Positions 23,343 through 34,400 are shown, counted from the first letter of the stretch. The stretch: 64,000 nt of DNA from Eretmocerus hayati (GCA_029851415.1 CM056742.1:55406954-55470953), one strand, 5' to 3'. Made by a program: numbers and translations. Notes: generated by a model not told the origin, from the sequence alone.

Positions 23343-24303
23343 TTTGAATTGTGGCGCCGGGACTGATAGCCGCAGTGGGCGTGGTCAAGACGCGCGCATG
23401 CTCGTCTACTTCTTCGCGCGTCGCTTGACCAACTTAGAAATCTCTCACAACAGAGGCACTCCAACGAGTACGTTCACGAATTTAAGCCTAAGTTTAGACC
23501 CTTACAAGTTATCGTAGGTCAATGGTATATGTATCTACTTTGTTCTTTATAGTCCGCGCCATGTAGATGTTCAGATTCAACATTCATTAGAAATAAATAC
23601 AATCATTTCGTGAGCAAACCCCAAAATGACCAACTGAATCGATGCAAAAACGGCCACAAAAATAATTCGAGAAATCAACAGATTTGACCTGATTCCGATT
23701 CAATAATACGAAAGATGGATGGAGATTAATATTACTGATCTAAATGTCCGTCAAATAACTGATCTTCCATGATTATTGGACCCAGACATTCTGAGAGATT
23801 CGAAAAAAAATTCAGCAAACAATAAATGCTGCCAATCTTATTGCGATTCAGAGGTACAGCCTATTCGATATTCGTAATGCAAATTTAAACGTTTAGATTG
23901 CTAAGGCGCGGAAAATCGGACTCGAACATATTTTTTAGACCCAAACTTTCGGGAACATGGGTGAATTATGTTTGGGGATATCACGAAGTCAAACGCTTTG
24001 TTTGTAGAGCATCACAATCGATTATCGTTCAAAAATATTCTTTCGAAAAGATCAAAGCTAATAATTCGACTTGATTATATTCAACACAAATTTTTTCGAC
24101 ACAAATTCATACTCTATCTCGACAATGAATTCATTAAATGACTGATCAATCGACGATGACATGAATATACAGAGTAATGCTCACTGAGGTGTATCGTCGA
24201 GCTTGAGACTCTGTAATTTTTACAACTTCCTCCGAAATAATAATCAAACCAACATAGTCTCATCCATGTTGTTATTTAATAATGGAATAATTAGTTACCT
24301 TCG

Positions 24304-24642
24304 TTATGATTCTCATCAGTTTCCATGTTCAGAATGCGTTCAGGATTGTGAGAGAACGTGCATTCATTCTCCAGCCAATTTGAATATTTTTTCTCAAAAA
24401 CGTCAAACTTGTCACAGCTCCTATCTCTCACTTCGGACATTCTTTTGTTGAAGTTATTGAAAAAACTTTTGCGCAAGCGAGTTTTCAACTCGCCAATTGT
24501 TCTGCTGTCATCAACTTAACCAAAATTTAGTGATGAGTACAGAAATGATTTTATCCCGTATTTCATTGCACTTCAAATTTTTTTTCTCGCGCAATATTTC
24601 AAAAATATAGCGATGTTTGACTCTATAAACTATTTCCGCCAT
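24304..24642 (-). CDS. Candidate 5' exon(s), unknown protein
   Basis: On minus, an ATG at 24642 preceded by TTCAGT (initiator-like) opens 43 codons rich in charged residues (MAEIVYRVKHRYIFEILREK…). The frame stops at 24511. A neighbouring frame starting about 24510 then reads an exon-like KTRLRKSFFNNFNKRMSEVR…KKYSNWLENECTF and ends at a GAAG|GTAACT donor (24304). It has the right place and strand to be upstream exons of the Transib-like gene. However, the two frames need a shift, and the donor phase does not join directly to the 21267 or 21221 acceptors. It may be a separate gene fragment. Confidence 0.35.
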
Positions 24643-25673
24643 ACTGAACAAAATTCTGTATAAAAAAATAGAGCTTTCTACAATAACTACGATAGTTAAA
24701 AGCTCAATTAGGTGCACACGCGATGAATACTTCTGTCAAACTGAAAATATTTCACGATATTTGAAAGCTCAACTAGGTACACACTGGATGAATACTCCTG
24801 TCAAACTGAAAATATTTCGTTAACGGCATGTCATAGACTCACTCGAAGAATTGTTGAAGGACGAGTGAATTTTGTTTTTGCGCAATTCTAAGATTTTCAC
24901 GCCTTCATATAATACACTCGTAGGTGTATTGCACAGGCGAGTATAGGCATGAGAAGTTCGACTCTTCCCAAGAAATTTGGCATGAGGGGAAACGGAACAG
25001 TCGCGCCAAATGTGGTAATATAGCTAGACGCGTTGCAAGCTCTGGAAAATGGCACTCCAGAATACTCTAACTATATACATACACACATTTTACAAACACA
25101 AAAGCACATCAGTTTTGATCAATAATCATAAACCCAAGCTACAGTGACCGCTCCCATTGATATTCTGCATGTATATATATAGTAACGTGCAAAAGTCCGT
25201 GAACGGTATGTACTATATCGATACCTCCTCATAGAGATATTATACCAATAGAGGAGGCATGGCCCCTTTTCAGTGGGACGGCGCTCGATGAGAGAGATGG
25301 TCGAGTTGCGCCGCCGTCTCTCTCTAAATTTCAAGTGGCTGCGCAGCTTTAGGTTGCCTCTCCTTCTCATGTCCTTCTCACTATACTCTCCCTACTTCTG
25401 TTACTCGACGTGACCGTTTCCATTCAAAAATCGGAGCCTCCGCAGCCGCCGTACGTAGCAGCGTACACGTGCAGTTCTCCTCGTCTTGCTCCCGGCACAG
25501 CTGTGCGTGGGTACTCGTGAATATGTTCGGGCTTTAGTTTTTACTCTAGATAATAATGCTAGTTGTTACTATTATATTTATTGTGGATAGTGACAAAATT
25601 ACGACACCTCTAGTCGCACGTGGAATCAAAGTGTGTTATTGCCGATCCATGCGATCTGCCTCTTATATTAAAG

Positions 25674-25741
25674 ATGTCTTGGTACTGCTGTGTGAGTAAG
25701 GTGGTAGAGCAACCGTTGGATAAAAGTCGTCGATTCCACAA
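25674..25741 (+). CDS. THAP-domain gene, exon 1
   Basis: ATG at 25674 opens a 68-base exon reading MSWYCCVSK…SRRFHK and ending at a consensus donor (AA|GTAAGT, 25742). It ends in codon phase 2. The first base of exon 2 at 35649 completes a Lys codon and continues FPK, so the join gives RFHKFPK. This is the SFHKFP-type signature of THAP zinc fingers, DNA-binding modules of the C2CH type found in host factors and P-element transposases. The first Cys is present. At the position of the second Cys, after four residues, there is Val, so the zinc site may be damaged or differently spaced. Confidence 0.65.
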
Positions 25742-25956
25742 GTAAGTAAATTTACGAAATATGAGTGAGAATCGATGTTTCTGATACACCTAAGCTGGAA
25801 CGTTTTTGAACATTAGCACACTTCATCAAGTAAAATCATGATATATAACTTACACGAGGATCAGTGTATATATGTGTATATATAAATACCTATGTATACA
25901 TCTGTATTATACACATGCATACATATATCCCCATATGTATACATATATGTACATAT

Positions 25957-26464
25957 TGTTCACGACGTGCCCAGAAATATTTAGAATAAAAACCTATCAG
26001 AGGCGGGATGGGGCGCTCGAAAATTAAGAGGGCGTGGAAGCGTGCAAAATCACTAGTCACTCGGTTTTGCTGAATAAAAAAGGCGAAACGTTTATTTCTT
26101 GTTTCGTTTCACTACATGTGTTTAAAGACAAGGCGCGAGAGAAGTGAGGGGTGAAAATTAGGCGCGAAGAGAAAAGTCGCGATGAAAATGCGATGGAGCT
26201 CGCGGCGCGAAATTGAGCGAGAGTCAGGCTTACAATTTTGCCTGCTCGGCGGTCCGTGGTCAACTGCCGGTTCGTCGAAGCTAGATCACAGTCGAGCCCG
26301 AGAGAATCTTGAGAAGAGCGATGTTGCCAAATTTCTAGGAAATTTAAATACGCCAATCATGAGACGTCCGCAAATCATACGATTTCAAGGAGAGGTAATT
26401 TCATCGCATTTACCCTGATTCTCTCGCTCTCGAATATTTGAAAATCAACCGACTCTCCCGAACA
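25957..26464 (-). repeat. BEL/Pao element 1, 3' LTR
   Basis: 508 bases, same sequence and length as 33789-34296. Ends are TG…CA in either orientation. As the downstream LTR on minus it should supply the polyadenylation signal. Confidence 0.96.
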
Positions 26465-26480
26465 TTCCGCCTCCCTTGCT
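26465..26480 (-). promoter_or_regulatory. Polypurine tract of BEL/Pao element 1
   Basis: On minus, AGCAAGGGAGGCGGAA directly abuts the 3' LTR, the expected place for plus-strand priming. Confidence 0.75.
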
Positions 26481-27348
26481 TGCTCATAGCAAGCAAACCA
26501 ATGAAAACAAGACTCATTCCACTTGACAGTACAATTGATGAACTGGGTGGGCGAAATATTCGAAAAATTCGACCGATTCAAAAGTATTCCAAATTTCACA
26601 ACCGTGATTTACTAAATTTAAACAAGTCGTCAATCAGTGAAATACTAATACATAAGCTCTCAAATTGCAAGATTGACAACTCAGAATTAATTATGACTTG
26701 AAGAAGAAAAAATTTTACTCGACAGTGACCAATAATAATACTGCAAGAAAAAATTGCCTATAAGCAAAAAATTTACAATAGATCTATAATGAAGTTTTAA
26801 CCGAGCTCCATGCTTCAATATCATAATAAATAGAATCCATTCTCTGAGAAAAGAAATAGAAAAAAAAATCATAACTATATAAACTCTAACGAACTGGTCG
26901 AACTGATCAATTAGAACAATGAACATAACGCAATGAGATCAGTTGCCAATTACAACAATTAATACAAAATTCAAACAAAAAATTACGACGAGACACGTCT
27001 AGTCTCACATTGACCGTAGTCAATCAAATATTTCCAAATAAGTCCAAATTTGGACAAGCATCAATTAATCTGAAGTGAAAATAATTGAAAATAGTAGGCT
27101 TCTAAATGACTCTAAATTGAAAAAAAAAAAAAAATGGGTTAAAAGGTGGACAAATCACTCTAATCCCTTCTACGCGTCGGTTTCGCAGTGATTCCACTAG
27201 ATGAATGAAACTATTGTGACTCTACTGAAGCTCTACAAGTACAAATTATACAATTCTTGGGGCCAAACGAACGACATACGAATCGCGGGTGTCGCGGAAC
27301 GAGGAAGGAGAGTGTAGTGAGGTGTCGAGATTACGCGCAATATTTTCT
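26481..27348 (-). other. 3' untranslated region of BEL/Pao element 1
   Basis: AT-rich, no open frame of note between the TGA of the pol ORF and the polypurine tract. Contains an A15 run near 27120. Confidence 0.7.
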
Positions 27349-29937
27349 TCATGAGTCTTCTTGTTCCTTGGCTTCTTCTGCGGATTGCTCTGAGGGCTCC
27401 CTGCCCTCCTCTCCAGAATCCATGGGCAACTTGATGATCTTGCTGAGCGCCCGACGAAGAGTTGTGGTGGCGGTCTTGAGATCGACCACACGCACTAATC
27501 CGTCAGCTCCTGGATGGACGGCAGTGACCCTTGCCATGGGCCATTTTGTAGGCGGCGTAAGCTCGTCCTTCACCAACACGAGATCTCCAACTCGAATTTG
27601 CTCTTGTACTGCTAACCATTTGGACCTCAATTGATAGTGATGCATGACTTCCAGACGCCATCGATTCCAAAAATCATTCCTCATGCGTTGTATGGCTCTC
27701 CACCTGCACTGAGGAGACTGTGTTACTTGGGCATCATTATATGGTTCAGGTAAAGCAGTCATAGATCTCCCAATTAGCAAATGTCCCGGAGTGAGAGCTA
27801 CCAAATCCGTTCCTTCAGGCGACAATGGGCAAAGTGGTCTTGAATTGAGACATGCTTCTATTTGGGAACTGAGTGTTTGCAATTCTTCGAAAGTTAACCT
27901 AGAATCACCCACGACTCGTTTCAGATGATGTTTGAACGAGCGCACGGCCGCCTCCCATAAACCTCCAAAGTGAGGCGCGCGAGGCGGAGAAAAGTGCCAA
28001 GTGATTCCCTCTTTTGATAACTCTTCACCCAATTCTATTGCAAATGACGAAGTTTGATCGAATAATTGTCGAAGCTCTCTTTCTGCGCCTACGAAGTTTT
28101 TGGCGTTATCGCAATAAACATCGGTACATCTACCTCGTCTCGCGACGAATCTATGAACTGCGGCTAAAAATGCTGGAGTGGTGAGATCCGAAACTGTTTC
28201 AATGTGCGTCGCTCGCGTGAACATACAAACGAAAATGCAAAAGTATCCTTTGGTGGTTTTAGCACCTCTTCCGCGAGAAAATAGGACAGATATCGGGCCT
28301 GCGTAATCAATTCCACAAGCTTGAAAGGCATACTGTGGTGTGACTCTATCTGCTGGTAATGGAGCCATTTGCTGAATAAGTGTCTTACCCCCGTGCCTAA
28401 CGCATTTCCCACAATTGCGATACACTTTTTGAACCACGTGTTGTACTCGAGGTATCCAAGCCCATCTATACAAATCGCTCAACATGAGCTGAACTCCACC
28501 ATGTAACAAGTCTCGATGTAATTCTTCGATCAAGCGTTGTACAAACATGCTTCTACTTGACAATATAATGGGATGTATTTCTCCATACGAAAGATTTGCA
28601 TTCTGAAGTCGACCACCAACTCTCAATACACCACGAGGATCTAAAAATGGCAACAATCGTCTTATGTCACTTTTAATCGACAAATTTTGACCCTTTTCTA
28701 AAGCTTTGATTTCTTCAGCAAAATGCTGCCTTTGAATGGCTTTGAACAGTGCGATTTTTGCGGAATTCAATTCTATTGGACTCAAGAACGATTTTCGACG
28801 ATCCTCAGATTTGCGAGACGCATTGAATTTCCACCGAAAGATGTAAGCTACTATTCGGATTATTTTTGAAAAAGAACTGACATTTGATTGAAGGTGTTCC
28901 AAAACCGGCGATGATTCCACAACTAAATGAGCCAACGCTTCCGCGCATCCCGGTTCTGAATTTACCTTAGGCCATTCATTCTTCGGCTGAGTCACCCAGT
29001 TTGGTCCATTCCACCAGATATCCAAATTTAAGAGATCTTTCGACGTCACCCCCCGGGTTGCGCAGTCCGCGCAATTATCTTCCGAACAAACATGCCCCCA
29101 TACAGCTTCTGGTAAAGTAGTGCTAATTGTACTCACTCGATTGGCCACAAAAGTCTCCCATTTAGACGGATGACAATTGAGCCAATCCAGGACCACCTTT
29201 GAATCAGACCAGCAATAAACAGCTGATGGTCTAATTTCTAAATGACTCATGACATGTTTGGCTAATTTGACTAACAAAACTGCACCGCACAACTCGAGTT
29301 TGGGGATGGAAAGCGTTTTAACTGGGGCCACTTTGGTCTTAGCCATTATCAATTGTGAAGTTTTTCCAGGAATTACCAAGTAGACCGCGGCCGCATATGC
29401 TCTTTTCGACGCGTCTGCGAACCCATGCAGTTCCCAGCTTGAACTCGACAGTGTCCCTAACCAACGAGACACTCGAACTTGGGACAATAGTTGGATTTGT
29501 GACCGTATTTCCTGCCATTCAATAAGTACTTCACCGACAATCGGAGTATCCCAATCGATCTTCAAATGCCACATATTTTGCAATAAGATTTTAGCTTGTA
29601 TTAAAAACGGAGCTAACCAACCAAGTGGATCGAACAACCGTGCTACTTCTGATAAAATAGATCTTTTTGTGACAATATCAGGAGCTGGAGGCATCGATAT
29701 CCGAAAGAAAAATATATCCTCATGCGGAGACCATTTCAATCCAAGAGTGGAAACGACATCGTCGAGTTCTATCGCAATGTCACCTGAGTTTTCTGAAGAG
29801 AGCCCTCTCAACAAATCCGAGTGATTTGCCGACCACTTTCCAAGTTCCATACAGGCGCATGACATTATCGAGATCAGCTGGTCCCGAGCTTCCAAAGCGG
29901 CGGGTAGAGTATCCCCTCCCCCGAATAAATCATCCAT
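27349..29937 (-). CDS. pol: BEL/Pao pol, C-terminal part: RT, RNase H, integrase
   Basis: 862 codons, in the same frame as the gag-RT ORF upstream but separated by one TAA (29986-29988). It opens at the RT active site, YMDD (29929-29940). RNase H is marked by GFADASKRAYAAAV near residue 176. The integrase has an H-X4-H / C-X2-C zinc module around residues 480-516. Catalytic residues follow: Asp in GIDYAGP (~546), Asp in YCDNAKNF (~611) and Glu in GGLWEAAV (~661). A C-terminal region with NDFWNRWRLEV and VGDLVLVKDE is the domain commonly seen after Pao integrases. Ends in TGA. If the TAA is read as stop, this part would not be made as a fusion. Confidence 0.93.
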   Translation of the reverse strand: MDDLFGGGDTLPAALEARDQLISIMSCACMELGKWSANHSDLLRGLSSENSGDIAIELDDVVSTLGLKWSPHEDIFFFRISMPPAPDIVTKRSILSEVARLFDPLGWLAPFLIQAKILLQNMWHLKIDWDTPIVGEVLIEWQEIRSQIQLLSQVRVSRWLGTLSSSSWELHGFADASKRAYAAAVYLVIPGKTSQLIMAKTKVAPVKTLSIPKLELCGAVLLVKLAKHVMSHLEIRPSAVYCWSDSKVVLDWLNCHPSKWETFVANRVSTISTTLPEAVWGHVCSEDNCADCATRGVTSKDLLNLDIWWNGPNWVTQPKNEWPKVNSEPGCAEALAHLVVESSPVLEHLQSNVSSFSKIIRIVAYIFRWKFNASRKSEDRRKSFLSPIELNSAKIALFKAIQRQHFAEEIKALEKGQNLSIKSDIRRLLPFLDPRGVLRVGGRLQNANLSYGEIHPIILSSRSMFVQRLIEELHRDLLHGGVQLMLSDLYRWAWIPRVQHVVQKVYRNCGKCVRHGGKTLIQQMAPLPADRVTPQYAFQACGIDYAGPISVLFSRGRGAKTTKGYFCIFVCMFTRATHIETVSDLTTPAFLAAVHRFVARRGRCTDVYCDNAKNFVGAERELRQLFDQTSSFAIELGEELSKEGITWHFSPPRAPHFGGLWEAAVRSFKHHLKRVVGDSRLTFEELQTLSSQIEACLNSRPLCPLSPEGTDLVALTPGHLLIGRSMTALPEPYNDAQVTQSPQCRWRAIQRMRNDFWNRWRLEVMHHYQLRSKWLAVQEQIRVGDLVLVKDELTPPTKWPMARVTAVHPGADGLVRVVDLKTATTTLRRALSKIIKLPMDSGEEGREPSEQSAEEAKEQEDS

Positions 29938-29985
29938 GTATCTACGAAACAGTATAATTAAAACTGCGATAGGAAATTCATCTTT

Positions 29986-32679
29986 TTAAATCTCTGCCAA
30001 ATGAAGGAGAACTCTAATCGCCAGATACGGTGCACAAACTGTACCATAAGTGACCGTTAGCAAAACGAAGTCAAGGATTTCTTCTTGTCCCAATGACCGC
30101 CAGACAATCCTTTGCCAATTTACATCCTCAGGATGTACCAAAATTTGTCTGAACATTTTCACTATGTCTGTACAAAATCCATATTTGAAAAATCTCCAGC
30201 GAATCAATACCAATGTTAGATCATTTTGAAGCTTGGGGCCAGCCAATAAAAAATCATTTAAACTTTTACCATTACCTGTTTTATGCGAAGCATTCAGAAC
30301 GACTCGAATTTTGTCGCTGTCCTTACGAAAAACTGGATGATGTGGCAGATAAGATGGCGCTGGAGTCGTCCCATCTGGTGGCTGAGTGCGTTTCATATGT
30401 CCCAATGACTCGTACTGTTCCATGAATTCGGTGTACGCTCCATCCAATTTCGAATCTCGTTGTCGTTTTTTCTCAGATCTTAGTAAGCATGCCACCCTAA
30501 CGTCCCTAGATTCAGAAAACGAAGCTTCATGAGTATTTTGAGTAAAAGGGAGGCGCACGACGAAGCGTCCTTCAGGCGTGCGCTCGACAGAAGACGTGAA
30601 TAATTTTTCACAATACTCCTCCTCAGCTGTGAGATGACGAGTAGCTGGGAGTTCTTCAATTTCCCAAAATCTAGTTAGCTGATCTGACAGAGAACTATCA
30701 ACGCCAGCATGCAAAGACAAAACGACACGAGGATTCACAGTTTCCACACCCGACTCCGTACCTCCAGTGAGAATCCAACCCAATGCTGTGTTCTGCGCGG
30801 TAGGAGTTCTTGGGGGACCCTTTACCAAACCTTCCCGAAGAATTTCGCTATAAACTTCGGTACCCAATAAGCAATCGACTTTTGCAGGAATGAAATATTC
30901 CGGATCAGCAAGCGTCAATCCATGCAAATGCGACCAATCGTCACATTTCACGGTTGACCTAGGCAAAAATGAGGTAAGTTCCGGGAGAACCAGTGCCTCG
31001 ATATCGAGAGAGAATTTTGAATCAATTTTCGACAACAGCGTGAGCGAGACTTCACTCGTCGAAACGACTGTGCGTCTATCCCCAATCGTATTGATCCCCA
31101 ACCTGAGTTTGCGAGACGGCAGATTCAACGCTTGAACTACTCTATCCGCGACAAACGAACAATCCGAACCTGGATCGATTAAAGCACGAGCTTCTACCTT
31201 TTGTCCATGAGGACCTTGCAACCAAATACGCGCCGTTGCTACTAGACGCGCTTGCTTCGAAACAGCAGAAAAACTATGAATCAGATGACAATCAGTCTGC
31301 AGCGATTTGCTTTGAGCGTCTACTGGTTTTGAAGCACTCGTTGATTCCATATGTAATTTCGTGTGATGCGGCCTTTGACATTTAGAACACTTGTAAATTG
31401 ATTTACATTTTTCTGCGAAGTGACCAGACTTTAAACAATTTAAACATAAACGATTCGATTTGCAAAATTCAAATCTTTGATGGACAGACAATGCTAAAAA
31501 TTTATCACAATTATGCAATGCATGATCACCTTTACAATTACAACATGAAAGTTGACCGCTAGATTGACCTTTATTACTCTGGGAATTTCCAAAGTTTGAA
31601 TTTACATTTCTTCGATTGGAATTATTTTGAGATCTGCCAAATGACGATGTGTAAGGTTTTGAATCATTAAATGGGACAGAACCCGCATGAGCTGCATTCA
31701 GCGATTGAATTCGAGTCTCCAAAAAGGAAGATAATGATGCATATGTCGAAAAACCCTCAACGTGTTCTTGAGCAATTGTCCAACTTTCTCTGGTACCAGG
31801 GTCTAATTTTCTAACTATCAAGTGTATAAGCCAACAATCCCATTCATCCACCGGGCATTCCAAATCCCGCAACCCCTGAATTGCTTCCTCCGCTTGGTTC
31901 ATGATTGTTACGTAAGCTTGCGCTGATTTTTTTGCAATTGGAGCTAAATCGATTAATGCATTCAAATGTGTGCTCAATCTCAGCCGAGAATTATCGTAAC
32001 GCCGACACAATTTATTCCATGCAACCACAAAACTTGTAGAACTCGACTTTACTCCTTTCATCATTTTCTCCGCATCGCCTTCGACCGAGTTAAGTAGATG
32101 GTTCAATTTAGCAGACGGCGACAAATCAGGATTATCACCAATTACGGACATGAAGCGTTCTTTGAAAAATTCCCAATCAGCTTGTTTACCCGAGAACTTA
32201 GGCGGTTGCAGCCTAGGAATTGACTGCAATTCAGATGATGCGCGTATCAGCTGTTGCGCATCGAACGGTTGAAACGGATAATAATTTTGATTCGGTGGGA
32301 AATTAGCAGCAGCATCTTGTTCTTGTACCGAATTGTGGACGGAACTATGCACTGAACCATTTTCTGACGTTGTTTCCGGTGGAACTGATAATATGGCAAT
32401 GTTGTCTAATAAATCAGACTTCAACTCTGAATATGTACCTTCTATATCAAGAAACCCTAATTTTGTAAAATATTCTTCCTCTTTTAGTTCATTGGCATAC
32501 TGCTGTAAATTCAAATCATTTTGACAAAATTCAGTCCAATATTTCTCTAACAACTCCAAGCGAGTTTTGAGGAAGTTCACCGTGATGTTTTCTTTGCCCT
32601 TTTTGGCAGTATTTGTATTGAAATTACGAATGTAAGCTACTAATCTTAGTTGTCTATCGAAAAGTAATCTAGCTGCCAT
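29986..32679 (-). CDS. gag-pol: BEL/Pao gag-protease-RT, ends at premature TAA
   Basis: 897 codons from ATG at 32679. Residues 1-~350 are the Pao-type gag (RLQPPKFSGKQADWEFFKERF). Three zinc knuckles lie around 377-440 (CCNCKGDHALHNC, CLNCLKSGHFAEKC, CSKCQRPHHTKLH). The aspartic protease shows ALIDPGSDCSFV near 500. RT begins near 790 (IRVVLNASHKTGNGKSLND) and runs through FRQILVHPEDVNWQRIVW. The frame stops at TAA (29986-29988), about 16 codons before the RT YMDD box, and then continues open in the same frame for 862 codons. One point change, or stop readthrough, would explain the split. Confidence 0.93.
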   Translation of the reverse strand: MAARLLFDRQLRLVAYIRNFNTNTAKKGKENITVNFLKTRLELLEKYWTEFCQNDLNLQQYANELKEEEYFTKLGFLDIEGTYSELKSDLLDNIAILSVPPETTSENGSVHSSVHNSVQEQDAAANFPPNQNYYPFQPFDAQQLIRASSELQSIPRLQPPKFSGKQADWEFFKERFMSVIGDNPDLSPSAKLNHLLNSVEGDAEKMMKGVKSSSTSFVVAWNKLCRRYDNSRLRLSTHLNALIDLAPIAKKSAQAYVTIMNQAEEAIQGLRDLECPVDEWDCWLIHLIVRKLDPGTRESWTIAQEHVEGFSTYASLSSFLETRIQSLNAAHAGSVPFNDSKPYTSSFGRSQNNSNRRNVNSNFGNSQSNKGQSSGQLSCCNCKGDHALHNCDKFLALSVHQRFEFCKSNRLCLNCLKSGHFAEKCKSIYKCSKCQRPHHTKLHMESTSASKPVDAQSKSLQTDCHLIHSFSAVSKQARLVATARIWLQGPHGQKVEARALIDPGSDCSFVADRVVQALNLPSRKLRLGINTIGDRRTVVSTSEVSLTLLSKIDSKFSLDIEALVLPELTSFLPRSTVKCDDWSHLHGLTLADPEYFIPAKVDCLLGTEVYSEILREGLVKGPPRTPTAQNTALGWILTGGTESGVETVNPRVVLSLHAGVDSSLSDQLTRFWEIEELPATRHLTAEEEYCEKLFTSSVERTPEGRFVVRLPFTQNTHEASFSESRDVRVACLLRSEKKRQRDSKLDGAYTEFMEQYESLGHMKRTQPPDGTTPAPSYLPHHPVFRKDSDKIRVVLNASHKTGNGKSLNDFLLAGPKLQNDLTLVLIRWRFFKYGFCTDIVKMFRQILVHPEDVNWQRIVWRSLGQEEILDFVLLTVTYGTVCAPYLAIRVLLHLAEI

Positions 32680-33767
32680 AATTGCAATTAAATATCACAG
32701 ATAGAACAAAAATTAAAAAAAACCGTTAAAATTCCAACTCAGTTCAAGATATAAAACTCGTACAAAATACACAAAACCACTAAAATTACACGCACACTAA
32801 CGCGCGAGACTAAAAACCGATCGAGTAAATAAAATTCTCTCAACTGAAGAAAGGTTGAGATGGATCAGCTGCTTTACTAACACAGAGACGCCAGAGCGTT
32901 GGGTCGACCGATCTGCACCCATCCATTAACTATTGCCAAATTGACCGATCGCGTCTAACTTCTGCTGCAGCTTGACCCTAATGCGCCACACAAGAATCAA
33001 CAACCACAACCATTCATAGCTGACCACGGACAATATTCATATGTGGAGTAGATACAAAATTCATGCAATGCTGCGAGCCTCGCGAACGCCCAATATATGC
33101 GTCGCGTGTGATTCAATCAGCTGTCGTGGCTCGCAGCTGAGCGTATAGGAATACTAAGTGCGAGAGAGTCCGCACGACACATATTGTAGACTAGAAAAGG
33201 AACGATACGCTCACCAAATTACTCCGCGATGACTGTGTCGCTGAACAGCCACCTCATCCCCACTCTTTTACTGTGCGCCGCTCTCCAAGTAGCGTGCGCG
33301 GCCCGCGCAGCAGCGAAGATGACGGGTTGAGGCGAGCGGGCAGGAGAGAGCAGCGGTGGTGGGAAGCAACGCCGATGTGACGTAGCTCCGGCTGGCAGCA
33401 GGTGATGGCGCGATGCGCGGGATAATACCCGGAAGCGCGCGTGAAAAATTCCACGCGGCTTGCCCTGCTGCAGCTCGTGACGATGTGCTCACCCGCTGAT
33501 GCTCCTTTTTTTTTTTTTTTTTTTTTTTTAGCCACGCTGCTGTTTGCTGCGGGGCCGGGGATGTCTGCAACTTGTAGACTCCGGTGTCGTTGCCCAGTAG
33601 ATGAGGCTTTTATTGCCTCGTGATGTGCTCGCGTTGAACTCCAAATGTCCAACGGCCGCGAGCTCCTTTCTCTTCGCGCACTCACATCACTTTCACTCGC
33701 GCGACGAGATTTACTCGAACACCAACGATGCCACTATTAAAACGCGAAACCGAACTTAGAGCCCCAA
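32680..33767 (-). other. 5' leader of BEL/Pao element 1
   Basis: About 1.1 kb between the PBS and the gag ATG. Includes a T22-type run at 33507-33530 (A-run on the coding strand). Several short open frames have repetitive, high-GC composition and no family resemblance, so I do not call genes. The packaging signal probably lies here. Confidence 0.65.
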
Positions 33768-33783
33768 CGACGCTCTGCTACCA
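33768..33783 (-). promoter_or_regulatory. Primer-binding site, initiator Met tRNA-like
   Basis: On minus TGGTAGCAGAGC, five bases inside the 5' LTR. It complements the 3' end of initiator Met tRNA (…CTCTGCTACCA), with 11 of 12 positions matching the known eukaryotic sequence. Confidence 0.75.
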
Positions 33784-33788
33784 AAAAA

Positions 33789-34296
33789 TGTTCACGACGT
33801 GCCCAGAAATATTTAGAATAAAAACCTATCAGAGGCGGGATGGGGCGCTCGAAAATTAAGAGGGCGTGGAAGCGTGCAAAATCACTAGTCACTCGGTTTT
33901 GCTGAATAAAAAAGGCGAAACGTTTATTTCTTGTTTCGTTTCACTACATGTGTTTAAAGACAAGGCGCGAGAGAAGTGAGGGGTGAAAATTAGGCGCGAA
34001 GAGAAAAGTCGCGATGAAAATGCGATGGAGCTCGCGGCGCGAAATTGAGCGAGAGTCAGGCTTACAATTTTGCCTGCTCGGCGGTCCGTGGTCAACTGCC
34101 GGTTCGTCGAAGCTAGATCACAGTCGAGCCCGAGAGAATCTTGAGAAGAGCGATGTTGCCAAATTTCTAGGAAATTTAAATACGCCAATCATGAGACGTC
34201 CGCAAATCATACGATTTCAAGGAGAGGTAATTTCATCGCATTTACCCTGATTCTCTCGCTCTCGAATATTTGAAAATCAACCGACTCTCCCGAACA
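33789..34296 (-). repeat. BEL/Pao element 1, 5' LTR
   Basis: 508 bases, identical by eye to the 3' LTR at 25957-26464. As the upstream LTR on minus it should contain the promoter. The flanking sequence to the right is the (CATATG/TATG)n microsatellite that the element split. Confidence 0.96.
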
Positions 34297-34400
34297 CATA
34301 TGTATACTTACATATACATTATGTGTATGTATATGTGTGTGCGTGCATGTATATGTGTGTGTATGTATGTATGTATGTATATATGTATGTATATATATGA
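34297..34400. repeat. (TATG)n/(GTAT)n microsatellite
   Basis: Alternating TATG/TGTG repeats immediately right of the element. The matching ATATGTATACAT run at 25870-25956 lies immediately left, so one microsatellite was interrupted. Confidence 0.9.

Larger units (their letters stand above)
25957..34296 (-). mobile_element. BEL/Pao LTR retrotransposon, near-intact
   Basis: Complete element 8,340 bases long, minus strand, with two 508 bp LTRs (TGTTCACGACG…CTCCCGAACA on +) that look identical by eye. The 5 bp target duplication is CATAT (25952-25956 and 34297-34301). Interior order is PBS, ~1.1 kb leader, gag-protease-RT ORF, one in-frame TAA, RT-RNase H-integrase ORF, polypurine tract. No envelope gene. 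Identical LTRs imply a very recent insertion. It landed in a CATATG microsatellite in the THAP intron, in the opposite orientation. Confidence 0.97.

Noticed and set aside
16418..23360. Transib terminal repeats (CACAATC at 16418, AATTGTG near 23352)
   Set aside because: Only the first few bases agree and no 5 bp target duplication matches.
26057..26418. Identical small ORFs at 26.1 and 33.9-34.2 kb
   Set aside because: They are inside the two LTRs; identity reflects LTR identity, not paralogous genes.
33254..33685. 143-codon GC-rich frame before the BEL/Pao gag
   Set aside because: It lies in the retroelement leader, includes an A-run translated as Lys repeats, and has no family resemblance.
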